Origin: Arenibacter troitsensis
GTDB lineage: Bacteria > Bacteroidota > Bacteroidia > Flavobacteriales > Flavobacteriaceae
DNA: 64,000 nucleotides
Direction: 5' to 3'
Assembly (NCBI RefSeq): GCF_900177645.1
Contig: NZ_FXAO01000004.1
Coordinates: 157,453 to 221,452 of the forward strand
Shown: one piece after another, positions 24,942 through 34,117 of the stretch
Numbering within the stretch: position 1 is the first letter of the stretch
Layout of the letters: every line of letters starts with the position of its first letter
Notes under the pieces: generated by a model
What the model was told of the DNA's origin: nothing
The model's database searches: none
What the model saw: the letters and a program-made list of their open reading frames with translations, nothing else
Made by a program: the position numbers and the translations under genes

Positions 24942-26327
24942 TCAATTTTTACTAAATAGCATCTTTTTGTTATGTAATCTAACAATTTCATAAAGCATAA
25001 AACCATATACTGCCAAATATTCAACAGTCAATAACCAATAATTCTCTTTAAACCCAGCATTGGAATAGGCCCAATAGCTAAGTATGACACTTAAGGACCA
25101 GACCATTGGAAACCTAAACTCTGTAAACAGGCTTAAAACCACTAAGAAAATAATATACCAAGGGTGTACGGTTGCGGACAAAAAATAATATAACGTAAGA
25201 ACCCATAACATGGAGGTCAACAAGCTTGAAATCTTTTTATTGTCCCTAAAAAATGTAAATAGGGCCACGGAGGCCAATACGATTACAGGGGTAATTTTGC
25301 CATAATCCTTTATAAGTTCCCAAGGTTTGACATCAAAATTTAGGGCCACCTTTTTTATGGCATTATATAGACCGGCATTAAATTCAAAGTTGGAGAACCA
25401 CAGTCCTACCGTTTGCATATAGTTGGTGGCAAAATCCGGGGAATAGAACGGGAGTACCAAAAGGACCGTTGTTATGCCTACCACCATATAAAACAGCATG
25501 CTTTTCTTTAGCCCAAAATACTTTAAAAACATGGGCAGAAATAATAAAGGCACCAGTTTTATAGCAATCGATAATGCATAAACAATGGCCGCCAAAAGCA
25601 ATTTTTTATTGCATAAAAGATATATGGACCAAATAAAAAAGAACAACATTACCCCTTCAAAATGAAGATTGCCCGTAAGTTCCAAAATAACCAACGGGTT
25701 TAAGAAATACCAAAAGATAAGATGGGTAGATTTATTTAGCTTTTGCAGTAATTTGCGCCCAAAATAGAGTATTCCCAGATCGGACAGGATAATAACGGTC
25801 CTCATGACCAATACGCTGCCCACAAGGCTCTTCCCCGACAACCAAGTGGACAAGGCAAAAATAAATTGATTCAACGGAGGATAATTACTGTAATTTGATG
25901 CACTAAGGCTTCCCATGCCACTTACCAATTCTGCAGCATTGTGCATAAGGTGGCCATTCTCAATTATCAAGTCTTTGGGAAGGTGAAGGTAAGGACTCAT
26001 CCCATGGTTGATCAATTGTCCATCCCAAATAAATCTATAATAATCCTGGGATAGATTGGGATCCGCAAAAAGTAGCATTATCCTGAAGAGGGTTCCGGCA
26101 ATGGCCAAAAATTTAAAGTTCCACTTTTCAAACTGTATCAGTTTATAACATAAAAAGAACAGCCCAAGATATAGGCACAAGAGCTTTATAAAATCGGCAC
26201 GATCCAGTTGATACCCAAAGGAAGTATAGAAGAGCATACTAAGCAGTACCATTAAAATTGGAATCCTATGAAGATTCCAATATGAAATGGCCCTTTGGAT
26301 CATAGTCGTTTGGTGGTTTTTGGTCAC
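24942..26327 (-). CDS. GT-C type membrane glycosyltransferase (mannosyltransferase-like)
   Basis: A 461-residue integral membrane protein with about ten or more hydrophobic helices. An early loop has FADPNLSQDYYRFIWDGQL (near 87-105), an acidic, arginine-containing loop like that of polyprenol-phosphate-mannose-dependent GT-C mannosyltransferases. It is likely to use a polyprenyl phosphosugar donor on the outer face of the inner membrane. A good promoter lies just upstream at 26349-26377. It is followed by the arginine block in the same direction after 217 bases. The sugar and acceptor cannot be told from sequence. Confidence 0.75.
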   Translation of the reverse strand: MTKNHQTTMIQRAISYWNLHRIPILMVLLSMLFYTSFGYQLDRADFIKLLCLYLGLFFLCYKLIQFEKWNFKFLAIAGTLFRIMLLFADPNLSQDYYRFIWDGQLINHGMSPYLHLPKDLIIENGHLMHNAAELVSGMGSLSASNYSNYPPLNQFIFALSTWLSGKSLVGSVLVMRTVIILSDLGILYFGRKLLQKLNKSTHLIFWYFLNPLVILELTGNLHFEGVMLFFFIWSIYLLCNKKLLLAAIVYALSIAIKLVPLLFLPMFLKYFGLKKSMLFYMVVGITTVLLVLPFYSPDFATNYMQTVGLWFSNFEFNAGLYNAIKKVALNFDVKPWELIKDYGKITPVIVLASVALFTFFRDNKKISSLLTSMLWVLTLYYFLSATVHPWYIIFLVVLSLFTEFRFPMVWSLSVILSYWAYSNAGFKENYWLLTVEYLAVYGFMLYEIVRLHNKKMLFSKN

Positions 26328-26348
26328 TTTAATAATTCAGCAATCTCC

Positions 26349-26377
26349 CAAATTTAAATGAAATTATCAAATAACAA
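26349..26377 (-). promoter_or_regulatory. Promoter of the GT-C glycosyltransferase
   Basis: On the minus strand, TTG (26375-26377) and TAAATTTG (26349-26356) are separated by 18 bases, which fits the Bacteroidota sigma factor consensus TTG-N(17-23)-TAnnTTTG. The predicted start of transcription is near 26343, about 15 bases before the start codon. Confidence 0.65.
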
Positions 26378-26535
26378 TGCTTTCAATTTTGATTTTGGCA
26401 ACGAAACCCTTGTTTTTTTGAAATTCACGAATGAAAGCAAAGAAGAACATTGCTCCAACTTCTGCGCAAAAGTAATGCTATCCCTTTCTTTACTAAGGGT
26501 TTAATGACACAAACCCGATGAACCATTCCAAAAAT

Positions 26536-26572
26536 AAAAAAGCCCTACTCTTTTTAAAGACAGGGCTTTTTT
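26536..26572. terminator. Bidirectional intrinsic terminator
   Basis: AAAAAAGCCCT (26536-26546) pairs with AGGGCTTTTTT (26562-26572) and is followed on both strands by a T run. It lies 20 bases downstream of the end of the GT2 gene on the minus strand. Confidence 0.85.
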
Positions 26573-26592
26573 ATTGCTTTTATAAATATTGT

Positions 26593-28077
26593 TTAGGCCC
26601 TTGCCATCAGGGATTTAAAGAATACATAACCAAAACCTAGACATAACATAAAATGAAATGGAAAAAGTCCAAAATCGTTCAAAGGTATGGCACTGTACAT
26701 TCCAAAAAGGAAGTAAAGCATTAGGGCCGCCTCCAAAATCATATTGGGAGACAGTTTGGTAGCCAGATATTTATTCCCCTTCCAGCTGTCCGATATACTG
26801 TTCAAATTGAATTTTGGGGTCCTTACAAACTCAGATCTTTTGCCCATATGCCCTTCCAAGACTGCAATGGAGTTATGCAATGAAAATCCAAGGGCCACAG
26901 AGAAAAACGTAAAAAAGATTCTTATATAATCTACAAAGTTATCAAAACTACTACCCTGTATACTCTTGTAGGTAAACCAATAACATACAAAAAGGATGAT
27001 GGTACTTAAAATAAAGAATTTAGTAGCTTCAAAAATCCACCCCAAATGGTCATAGGTATTTTTTATATACATCATGGGAATACTCAGCAAGGCCACCAAA
27101 AACACGCACAGGAACATAGAGCTATTTAACAAGTGCATTACCCCGTGAAACTTGGTCTTGAACGAGATATTCTTGGCGGAAATAACGCTCCAAACCGTCT
27201 TTCTAAAGTTTTCGGCCCCACCTTTGTTCCAACGAAATTGCTGGGAACGGGCAGCACTAATTACCACAGGAAGTTCTGCAGGTGTTTCTACATCTTCCAA
27301 ATATTTAAACTTCCAATTCTTTAATTGGGCACGGTAGCTAAGATCCAAATCCTCAGTAAGGGTATCGCCCTCCCAGTTTCCTGCATCCAGAATACATTCC
27401 TTTCTCCAAATACCAGCGGTACCATTAAAATTGATGAAATGGCCTTTGGCATTACGTCCTACCTGTTCCAATGTAAAGTGGGCGTCCAAGGCAAATGCCT
27501 GTATACGGGTCAAAGTGGAATATTCCCTGTTGATATGCCCCCATCTTGTTTGAACCACACCAATTTCCTCATCTTTAAAATAGATGACCGTTTTCTTTAA
27601 CCAATCGCTGGACGGCAAGAAATCGGCATCGAAAATAGCAATAAACTCGCCTTTGGCTATATCCAGACCTTCCTTCAAGGCACCTGCCTTATAGCCTTGC
27701 CTATTGGTCCTTCTTATATGTTGAATATCCAATCCTGTTTCCTGAAGCGCTTTTATCCTCTTGGCGGTTTCCAGTACGGAATCATCGGTGGAATCGTCCA
27801 GTACCTGAATTTCCAATTTACTGATTGGGTATTCAATTTTCGAAATATTGTCCAGCAAACGCTCTACTACATACTCCTCATTATAAATGGGAAGCTGAAT
27901 AGTAACAAATGGTATTTCCTTTGGATCCAATAAATTGTACTTTGGAGCCTCCTTATTTCTTCTTTTATATCCCAGATAGTTGACCAGTAAATTAAGCTGG
28001 GCCAAGCTATAAAAAAATATTAATAGTAAGGAAATACTGTAAATCGCAATGATAAAGTAAGTAATTGTTAGTCCCAT
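26593..28077 (-). CDS. Membrane GT2 glycosyltransferase, cellulose-synthase-like
   Basis: A 494-residue processive-type GT2 enzyme. After an N-terminal membrane helix (4-28), the catalytic motifs come in order: DDSTDD at 94-99, DAD at 150-152, TED at 241-243 and QQFRW at 279-283, the D,D,D,QxxRW set of cellulose and mannan synthases. Four or five helices follow, near 310-330, 350-370, 390-400 and 450-490. There are no c-di-GMP PilZ or accessory sequences. Polysaccharide or glycolipid synthesis at the inner membrane is likely. It lies one base after the GT2 gene at 28079 and probably shares its transcript. Confidence 0.85.
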   Translation of the reverse strand: MGLTITYFIIAIYSISLLLIFFYSLAQLNLLVNYLGYKRRNKEAPKYNLLDPKEIPFVTIQLPIYNEEYVVERLLDNISKIEYPISKLEIQVLDDSTDDSVLETAKRIKALQETGLDIQHIRRTNRQGYKAGALKEGLDIAKGEFIAIFDADFLPSSDWLKKTVIYFKDEEIGVVQTRWGHINREYSTLTRIQAFALDAHFTLEQVGRNAKGHFINFNGTAGIWRKECILDAGNWEGDTLTEDLDLSYRAQLKNWKFKYLEDVETPAELPVVISAARSQQFRWNKGGAENFRKTVWSVISAKNISFKTKFHGVMHLLNSSMFLCVFLVALLSIPMMYIKNTYDHLGWIFEATKFFILSTIILFVCYWFTYKSIQGSSFDNFVDYIRIFFTFFSVALGFSLHNSIAVLEGHMGKRSEFVRTPKFNLNSISDSWKGNKYLATKLSPNMILEAALMLYFLFGMYSAIPLNDFGLFPFHFMLCLGFGYVFFKSLMARA

Positions 28078-28078
28078 A

Positions 28079-28828
28079 TTATTTTAAACTATATTTAAAT
28101 ATCCAACCCAGGATTTTTATGCCTGCAAATATAGTACCTTTTACAGTACCTGATACTTTTGATATGCCAATTCTTTTTTTATAACGCACTGGTACTTCGG
28201 TATATGTAAAACCCTTTTTTAGAACCTTCAACTGCATTTCCACGGTCCAACCGTAGGTCTTATCCTCCATTTCCAGCTCCAAAAGCTTGCTGTACTTTAT
28301 GGCCCTAAACGGACCCAAATCAGTAAAAGAAGCTCCAAAGAACCATTTCATTAAAGTGGTGGCCAAAGCATTTCCAAAAACCTGTTGCGGGGTCATTGAT
28401 CCTTCCTCCCTCAACGCCTTTGTTCTGGCGCCAATAACGAAATCCACATCGTTTTCCACTATAGGTTTTACCACTTTGGAAAGTTCTTCGGGATAATCCG
28501 AATAGTCTCCGTCCATAAATACGATAATATCGGGTGTTTTGGATTGTTTGGAAATGTAATTAATTCCCATAAGGCAGGCATAGCCATATCCCATCCTATT
28601 CTCGGTGAGTACAGTGGCCCCTGCATCCCTTGCATTAAGGGCGGTATCATCCGTAGAGTTGTTGTTTACAACTATTATTTCAGAAACATTTTTTGGGATT
28701 TCCTTTATTACGTTCGCAATGGAATCAGCTTCATTAAAGGCGGGGATAATAACTTTAATATTGGTCATGAGCGCATTTGAAGGGTCATTATTATTTATCC
28801 ATTTATAGGCATCCTGGATCTGCACCAT
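28079..28828 (-). CDS. GT2 glycosyltransferase, polyprenyl-phosphate sugar synthase-like
   Basis: A 249-residue GT-A fold enzyme. It has IIPAFNEADSIANVI near 28-42, NNNSTDDTA near 54-62, and the metal-binding FMDGDYSDYPEEL near 97-109, similar to DPM1/DPG synthases that load a sugar onto a polyprenyl phosphate. There is no large membrane domain, only a weakly hydrophobic end. It is cotranscribed with the cellulose-synthase-like gene. A possible start of the ORF upstream of MTN at residue 22 gives a shorter form; the family alignment cannot decide this here. Confidence 0.8.
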   Translation of the reverse strand: MVQIQDAYKWINNNDPSNALMTNIKVIIPAFNEADSIANVIKEIPKNVSEIIVVNNNSTDDTALNARDAGATVLTENRMGYGYACLMGINYISKQSKTPDIIVFMDGDYSDYPEELSKVVKPIVENDVDFVIGARTKALREEGSMTPQQVFGNALATTLMKWFFGASFTDLGPFRAIKYSKLLELEMEDKTYGWTVEMQLKVLKKGFTYTEVPVRYKKRIGISKVSGTVKGTIFAGIKILGWIFKYSLK

Positions 28829-28850
28829 TGTGATTGCCCAAATGATGGCG

Positions 28851-28858
28851 CAAAGGTA
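28851..28858 (-). promoter_or_regulatory. -7 box upstream of the two GT2 genes
   Basis: TACCTTTG on the minus strand, 23 bases before the start codon at 28828, fits TAnnTTTG. No TTG was found at the expected spacing, so this is only half a promoter. Confidence 0.4.
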
Positions 28859-28928
28859 TCAATACTTTCATTAATCCATTGACCTCCCTTTAAGGATTGC
28901 CATAATAATTTCGGCACCCACCAAAGGT

Positions 28929-30509
28929 CTATTTTTTATTGACCAGATCCATTAGATCTACATCGTTCCCCAATAGAATTTCAGTAGGGTTTATCCTCCC
29001 TTTTAGGGGTCCGTTTTCCAATTTTAAAACTCCTCTTGGGCAAACCGCGGAACAGATACCGCAGCCCACACAGCTGGACCTGATAATATTTTCACCTTTT
29101 TGGGCGTAGGCCCTGACGTCAATTCCCTGTTCACAATAGGTAGAACAATTACCACATGAAATGCACTGTCCGCCATTGGTGGTAATCCTAAAGCGCGACT
29201 TAAACCTTTGGACAAATCCTAGATAGGCGGCCAAAGGGCAACCAAATCTACACCATACCCTATTACCAAAGATGGGGTAGAACCCTGTTCCGATCACGCC
29301 TGCAAAAAAAGCCCCTATCAACAGACTGTAGGTATTTTGTACGCTCTGTGTTTTTAAACCCAACACGGTACCAGAATCCGTAAAGAAACTATAGAGTGTC
29401 ATCAAGGTCATTGCCACGGCAAAGACCAACACCCCGTGCACCAACCACCTTTCCACTTTCCATGAAAATAGGGACTTGCTGGAATGCTGCCTATAAGGAT
29501 CCCCTAGGGTTTCTGCCAATCCTCCACAACCGCATACCCAGGAACAGTACCATCGTTTTCCAAAAAAATAGACCATAACGGGTACAATTACCAAAGTAAG
29601 CACAATACCCCAAACCAGAATAAAGAGTCCTATTCCCCCGCTGTTCAACAAGGATTTTAAATTCCATTGGAAAAAGAAATCATAATCCAACGGAAAGGCA
29701 TTTTTAAAGTCGTAATACGGCATTTGTAGCCTTACCATTATTTCCGGAATAAGAAAGGCAAAGACTATTTGAAAGAACAGGACAGAGGTAGTACGTACCA
29801 TTTGATACATATTATGCCTATAGTTAATGTACATGCGCACGGCCATTACGGTCATCACCGTACAGTACATAAAACCGTAAACAAACCAATGTCCGGCCGG
29901 ATTTCCACTTAGGAATTCGCTGATGGGATCTACAAGGTAGGTCCAGTTTACGGCATATTCCGAACGGAAATAAAGCACCAAATAAAAGGAAACCAGAAAA
30001 ACGAAGACCAGCCAGGCAATCCACCCCCTATTGGTAGCATTCTCATGGTAAATGCCATTGTTCTTAATCCCTTTTTTGCCCAATAAAACAATATTGGGAA
30101 TAATAAATAGCAAGGATCCCAATATGCCCAGACCAAAGGTTAAAAACCACATAAGCCCCTTATTTTCTACAACAAACCCACTTCCTGACGCTTTGCCCAC
30201 CGCAGCAGCCATGTCATGTGCCCCCGTATAAATTACCTTTTTATATTCCTTGTCCTTTCTGTGCCGGGCATTGGCCGTTTGTAGAATCTGGGCTATTTGG
30301 GGCGATAATGACAGCATCCCCTGAAACTCTTCACCAACCACATTTTCTTCCATCTTCTGGATGAAGATTTCGCTCGAAATTCCTTTTTCCTGAATTATTT
30401 GATCCAAGCTTGCAGGGGTTACCTTAAACTTACCAATAAAAGGCAGTATGGTAAATATGGTTAGGCCAATTAAAAAAATGAAAAGCCCTATTTTCTTTAT
30501 TACTTGCAT
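28929..30509 (-). CDS. Membrane polyferredoxin, NapH/CcoG-like
   Basis: A 526-residue membrane protein. Hydrophobic helices begin at residues 5-25, and more follow near 120-140, 160-180, 205-225, 245-260 and 300-320. Cysteine motifs in order: WYCSWVCGCGGLAE near 337, RVWCRFGCPLAAYLG near 430, then a two-cluster ferredoxin CISCGNCSTYCEQG (near 457) and CVGCGICSAVCPRG (near 485). Such proteins move electrons between quinol and periplasmic or assembly partners. It ends just before the FAD oxidoreductase start region (nine bases apart), so they form a pair. Partner and substrate are unknown; nitrite or nitric oxide metabolism is only a guess. Confidence 0.75.
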   Translation of the reverse strand: MQVIKKIGLFIFLIGLTIFTILPFIGKFKVTPASLDQIIQEKGISSEIFIQKMEENVVGEEFQGMLSLSPQIAQILQTANARHRKDKEYKKVIYTGAHDMAAAVGKASGSGFVVENKGLMWFLTFGLGILGSLLFIIPNIVLLGKKGIKNNGIYHENATNRGWIAWLVFVFLVSFYLVLYFRSEYAVNWTYLVDPISEFLSGNPAGHWFVYGFMYCTVMTVMAVRMYINYRHNMYQMVRTTSVLFFQIVFAFLIPEIMVRLQMPYYDFKNAFPLDYDFFFQWNLKSLLNSGGIGLFILVWGIVLTLVIVPVMVYFFGKRWYCSWVCGCGGLAETLGDPYRQHSSKSLFSWKVERWLVHGVLVFAVAMTLMTLYSFFTDSGTVLGLKTQSVQNTYSLLIGAFFAGVIGTGFYPIFGNRVWCRFGCPLAAYLGFVQRFKSRFRITTNGGQCISCGNCSTYCEQGIDVRAYAQKGENIIRSSCVGCGICSAVCPRGVLKLENGPLKGRINPTEILLGNDVDLMDLVNKK

Positions 30510-30518
30510 CTTGAAATC

Positions 30519-31865
30519 TTATATGTTGCTAAAAATTCGTTTCCAACTTTTCTTTCTAGGGGTAATCCTGGTACCATACTGTGAATTGTAATGGGAAACT
30601 ATATTCTCCTCGTATTGGGCATAGAATTCTGGGTCGAAATTGGCATCCTTTAAATATTCCATCACATAAGCTATACTCCTTTTTTCTGTAAGCCATCGGT
30701 CCAAAATTTCATGACGCATCCGAATTCCAAAAGTATTAATCCCCAAAAACTGTTGGGTGTCTTTGTGAAAAGCAATGGTGACACATATTTTTTCCTTGGG
30801 ATGTCGCCAATGAAAATGTTGTTCATGGTCTTTTTTGGATTTCTCACCAAATACCCATCCATACGTTTGGTACTCAATGTCCAAAAATTTAGCAGAATTA
30901 AACCAATGTCCTGGATTATAGGCCCTTCGGTTTCCGCATATAGTCTGTGCCAAAACTTCCCCCATCATTCTTCCCGTATACCAAACGGCTTCCACAGGCC
31001 TACGGTTGCCTATGGCCTCATGCTGTTCGGCACAGTCGCCAATAGCAAAGACATCAGTGATATTGGTTTCTAAATAGTTATTGACCTTTACCCCCTTACC
31101 GGTCTCTATCCCAGAACCTTTTAGGAAGTCAATGTTTGGAGCAACCCCTGCGGTAAGCCCTACCACCGTACATTGGATGGTCTCCCCCTTGTCCGTAACT
31201 ACGGCCTTTGCCCAACCATTTTCATCGGGAATAATTTCCTTTAGATTGGTGTCCAGTTTCAGGTCTATATGGTGTTCCAGAATATGCTCATTGATCATTT
31301 GGGATTCCCCTTGCGGCAAAACTCCGTTCCAAAAGCTACTTTCACGGACCAAAAAAGTAACTGGGATATCCCTGCTCCTTAGCATTTCTGCCAATTCGAT
31401 CCCGATTAATCCGCCACCCACTATTACCGCCCTTTTACAGACTTCACTATTGGGTGCATTGGCCTCCAACAATTCCAAATCCTGTTTGGAATACAACCCT
31501 TGGACCCCTTTCAAATCCTGTCCGGGCCAACCAAATTTATTGGGTTTGGAGCCTGTCGCAATAATAAGTTTATCATAATCTATTTCCTCCGCACTTTGTA
31601 ATATTAGCTTTTTATTGGTGGTATCTACCTTTGATACATATCCATTGACCAAGTTCAAGCGGTTCTTTTTCCAAAACCAGTTTTCGTATGGCTGGGTATG
31701 CTCAAACTTCATGTGCCCCATATACACATACATGAGAGCGGTTCTAGAGAAAAAATAATCGCTCTCAGCGGAAATAATGGTAATTTTTTTGTCGGATAAT
31801 TTTCGAATATGGCGTGCTGCCGTTATACCAGAGATTCCATTACCAATAATAACAATGTGTTCCAT
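30519..31865 (-). CDS. FAD-dependent pyridine nucleotide oxidoreductase
   Basis: A 448-residue two-dinucleotide-fold oxidoreductase. The FAD loop IIGNGISGITAARHI starts at residue 5, the NAD(P) loop VIVGGGLIGIELAEML lies near 148-163, and the second FAD-binding TNITDVFAIGDCAEQ is near 258-272. The pattern resembles NirB-type and rubredoxin-reductase-like enzymes. The last 150 residues lack a rubredoxin or 2Fe-2S domain. It is the gene upstream of the membrane polyferredoxin, and the two together suggest NAD(P)H-driven electron delivery to the membrane protein (inference). Confidence 0.8.
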   Translation of the reverse strand: MEHIVIIGNGISGITAARHIRKLSDKKITIISAESDYFFSRTALMYVYMGHMKFEHTQPYENWFWKKNRLNLVNGYVSKVDTTNKKLILQSAEEIDYDKLIIATGSKPNKFGWPGQDLKGVQGLYSKQDLELLEANAPNSEVCKRAVIVGGGLIGIELAEMLRSRDIPVTFLVRESSFWNGVLPQGESQMINEHILEHHIDLKLDTNLKEIIPDENGWAKAVVTDKGETIQCTVVGLTAGVAPNIDFLKGSGIETGKGVKVNNYLETNITDVFAIGDCAEQHEAIGNRRPVEAVWYTGRMMGEVLAQTICGNRRAYNPGHWFNSAKFLDIEYQTYGWVFGEKSKKDHEQHFHWRHPKEKICVTIAFHKDTQQFLGINTFGIRMRHEILDRWLTEKRSIAYVMEYLKDANFDPEFYAQYEENIVSHYNSQYGTRITPRKKSWKRIFSNI

Positions 31866-32052
31866 AGGATTTCGGTTGATACGTACTAGGTCGCACTTAA
31901 AGATAATAACTTAATAGTTTCCCTTTATTTAGAATTGTTCAAGGTAACGGAAAATGGCTTAAAAGAAGTTAGCGCATATACAATGAGGCCTATAATCATA
32001 GGGCTTCACACTGTATTACCTTGAAAAAAAAGAAAATCAAGGGATACAGGGG

Positions 32053-33105
32053 TTAGGAGTTTGCGGCGGCTTTCTCCAAGGTAAAGGAAAATTCGGACCC
32101 AATATCGAGTACACTCTCCACATAGATCTTCTCGTTGTGGGCTTCGATAATATGCTTTACAATTGCCAATCCCAAACCAGAACCGCCTTCGGCCCTACTC
32201 CCACTTTTATCTACCCTATAAAATCTTTCGAATATTCGGGCAAGGTGTTGTTTGGAAATTCCCTCGCCGTTGTCGGTCACCCGGATAATGACCTTGTTTT
32301 TAATTAAATTCTCTATACTTACCTCGGTTGTACCATTCTGCTGTCCATATTTAATGGAATTGACCACTAGGTTGGTAATTACCTGCTGAATTTTTTCCTT
32401 ATCTGCCTTAACATAGATGGGTTTTGTATAGTCCATATCAAAGGTTAAGGTAATATTCTTTTTAGCAGCCTTCATTTCCAGAAGCTCAAATACATTCCTC
32501 ACCAGTTCCAAAATGTCAAATTCCTCTATCTTCAAATTTAGGTCCCCAACTTCCAATTTGGTTATCAAGTCCAGATCCTTAACAATGTAAATAAGTCGCT
32601 CCACCCCCTTATTGGCCCGTTGCAGATATTTCTTTCTCAGGTTTTTATCGTCCATGGCACCGTCCAACAAGGTTAGAATATACCCTTGGACCGTAAATAA
32701 AGGCGTTTTTAATTCGTGGGAAACGTTGCCCAAAAAATCCTTTCTATATTCTTCCCGGATCTTTAAGGTATCTATTTCAATCTTTTTGTCCTTGGCAAAC
32801 TTCTCTATTTCGTCTGTCAAGGACCGCATATCTGTGGTAATGGTCTTGGGAGCCAAAGAGGTGGACTCCAACAGGGATACATCATTATAGATGCGCTCAA
32901 TATTACGATAGATAAATTTTTCTATCCTTAATTGTACTACGAGAAATGAAACAAAGGAGGTAGTTATCGCAATAATGGCTAAGAGCGGCCAATCCATGGA
33001 ACCCCTGTTCCACAAAAATATCCCCAAGACTAAAGTTAATAGGGATGATATTAGAATTGTGGTACGTAGGGCAAACCTATACGATTTTTTAATCCTCGTT
33101 ACCAT
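32053..33105 (-). CDS. Sensor histidine kinase, PhoR-like
   Basis: A 350-residue membrane kinase. Two hydrophobic segments (10-30 and 35-55) leave almost no periplasmic loop, so the signal is probably sensed in the membrane or cytoplasm. HisKA begins at VSHELKTPLFTVQGY with the phospho-accepting His near 129. HATPase motifs follow: N box NLVVNSIKYG, G1 VTDNGEGIS and G2 GGSGLGLAIVKHI. The start codon overlaps the regulator stop by one base. The pairing with an OmpR/PhoB regulator and the short N-terminus match the PhoR type, often phosphate-related in this group. Confidence 0.85.
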   Translation of the reverse strand: MVTRIKKSYRFALRTTILISSLLTLVLGIFLWNRGSMDWPLLAIIAITTSFVSFLVVQLRIEKFIYRNIERIYNDVSLLESTSLAPKTITTDMRSLTDEIEKFAKDKKIEIDTLKIREEYRKDFLGNVSHELKTPLFTVQGYILTLLDGAMDDKNLRKKYLQRANKGVERLIYIVKDLDLITKLEVGDLNLKIEEFDILELVRNVFELLEMKAAKKNITLTFDMDYTKPIYVKADKEKIQQVITNLVVNSIKYGQQNGTTEVSIENLIKNKVIIRVTDNGEGISKQHLARIFERFYRVDKSGSRAEGGSGLGLAIVKHIIEAHNEKIYVESVLDIGSEFSFTLEKAAANS

Positions 33106-33791
33106 TATAACACAAACTTATACCCTACCCCTTTTACGGTTTTAAAATGATCGTCACCAATTTTTTCGCGCAGTTTTCTAATATGGACGTCAATGGTCCT
33201 TCCGCCTACCACTACTTCATTGCCCCATACCTTGTCCAGGATAACCTCCCTTTTAAATACTTTATTCGGCTTGGAAGTCAATAGTGCCAAGAGCTCAAAC
33301 TCCTTTCTGGGAAGAACGATTTCCTCTCCCTGATTAACAATTTTATATTCTTCCCTGTTTATGGTGATCTCACCAACTTTAAAGATGTCCTCCACCTCCT
33401 GCTCCTCATTCTTAAGCCTTCTTAACAAGGCTTTTACCTTACTCACCAAAACCTTGGGTTTAATGGGCTTTGTTATATAATCGTCAGCACCCGCATCAAA
33501 ACCGGCCATTTGGGAATAGTCTTCGCCCCGAGCAGTAAGGAAGGTGATCAAAGTATCCTCCAAACCTTCGGTTCGTCTAATGATCTCACAGGCTTCAATA
33601 CCATCCATTTCGGGCATCATTACATCTAAAATAATTAAGTGGGGCTTCTTCTTTTTTGCCTTGGCAACCCCTTCAATTCCATTTTTTGCAGTGAAAACCT
33701 CATACCCCTCGGCAGATAAATTATAACCTACTATTTCTAGAATATCCGGTTCATCATCTACCAAAAGTATCTTAATGTCCTTTTTTTTCAT
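33105..33791 (-). CDS. OmpR/PhoB-family response regulator
   Basis: A 228-residue regulator. The receiver domain has the acidic pocket DDE near 12-14, phospho-acceptor Asp56 in LIILDVMMPEMDG, and a Lys in ITKPIKPK. The C-terminal winged helix (about 135-228) ends GGRTIDVHIRKLREKIGDDHFKTVKGVGYKF, typical of OmpR/PhoB. It is transcribed first, followed by the kinase. A convincing promoter lies upstream at 33929-33957. It may control the divergent lipoprotein/TonB-receptor pair, although no binding site was identified. Confidence 0.9.
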   Translation of the reverse strand: MKKKDIKILLVDDEPDILEIVGYNLSAEGYEVFTAKNGIEGVAKAKKKKPHLIILDVMMPEMDGIEACEIIRRTEGLEDTLITFLTARGEDYSQMAGFDAGADDYITKPIKPKVLVSKVKALLRRLKNEEQEVEDIFKVGEITINREEYKIVNQGEEIVLPRKEFELLALLTSKPNKVFKREVILDKVWGNEVVVGGRTIDVHIRKLREKIGDDHFKTVKGVGYKFVL

Positions 33792-33928
33792 GCTCTATTT
33801 TTTTCTTAAACGGTCATCTGTAACCTATTTCCTTTAGAATGTCGGTGACTGAGGTCTAACACAACCTGTAATTGTGATCTGCTAAACCATTCCCCGATTA
33901 ACCTTAATATTTATGGGTTATTCGCGTC

Positions 33929-33957
33929 CAAAAGTAAAGATAATACTATTACACCAA
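33929..33957 (-). promoter_or_regulatory. Promoter of the two-component operon
   Basis: On the minus strand TTG (33955-33957) and TACTTTTG (33929-33936) are 18 bases apart, an exact fit to the Bacteroidota consensus. Transcription would start near 33922, giving a leader of about 130 bases. The divergent gene starts at 34118, so the region also holds the opposite promoter, which I could not identify. Confidence 0.7.
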
Positions 33958-34117
33958 ACCTCTTAACACGGATTTAATATAGTAACATTTAGATAACATT
34001 AAGCCAACAAACTATTAATCTGAGGGTAACGCGACTTTTACAGTTGGGTCATTTATTTGCCATGTTTAAATAAAACAAGTGAACTCGAAAAAAATGAAAC
34101 CGAAAAATTCAACTGAA

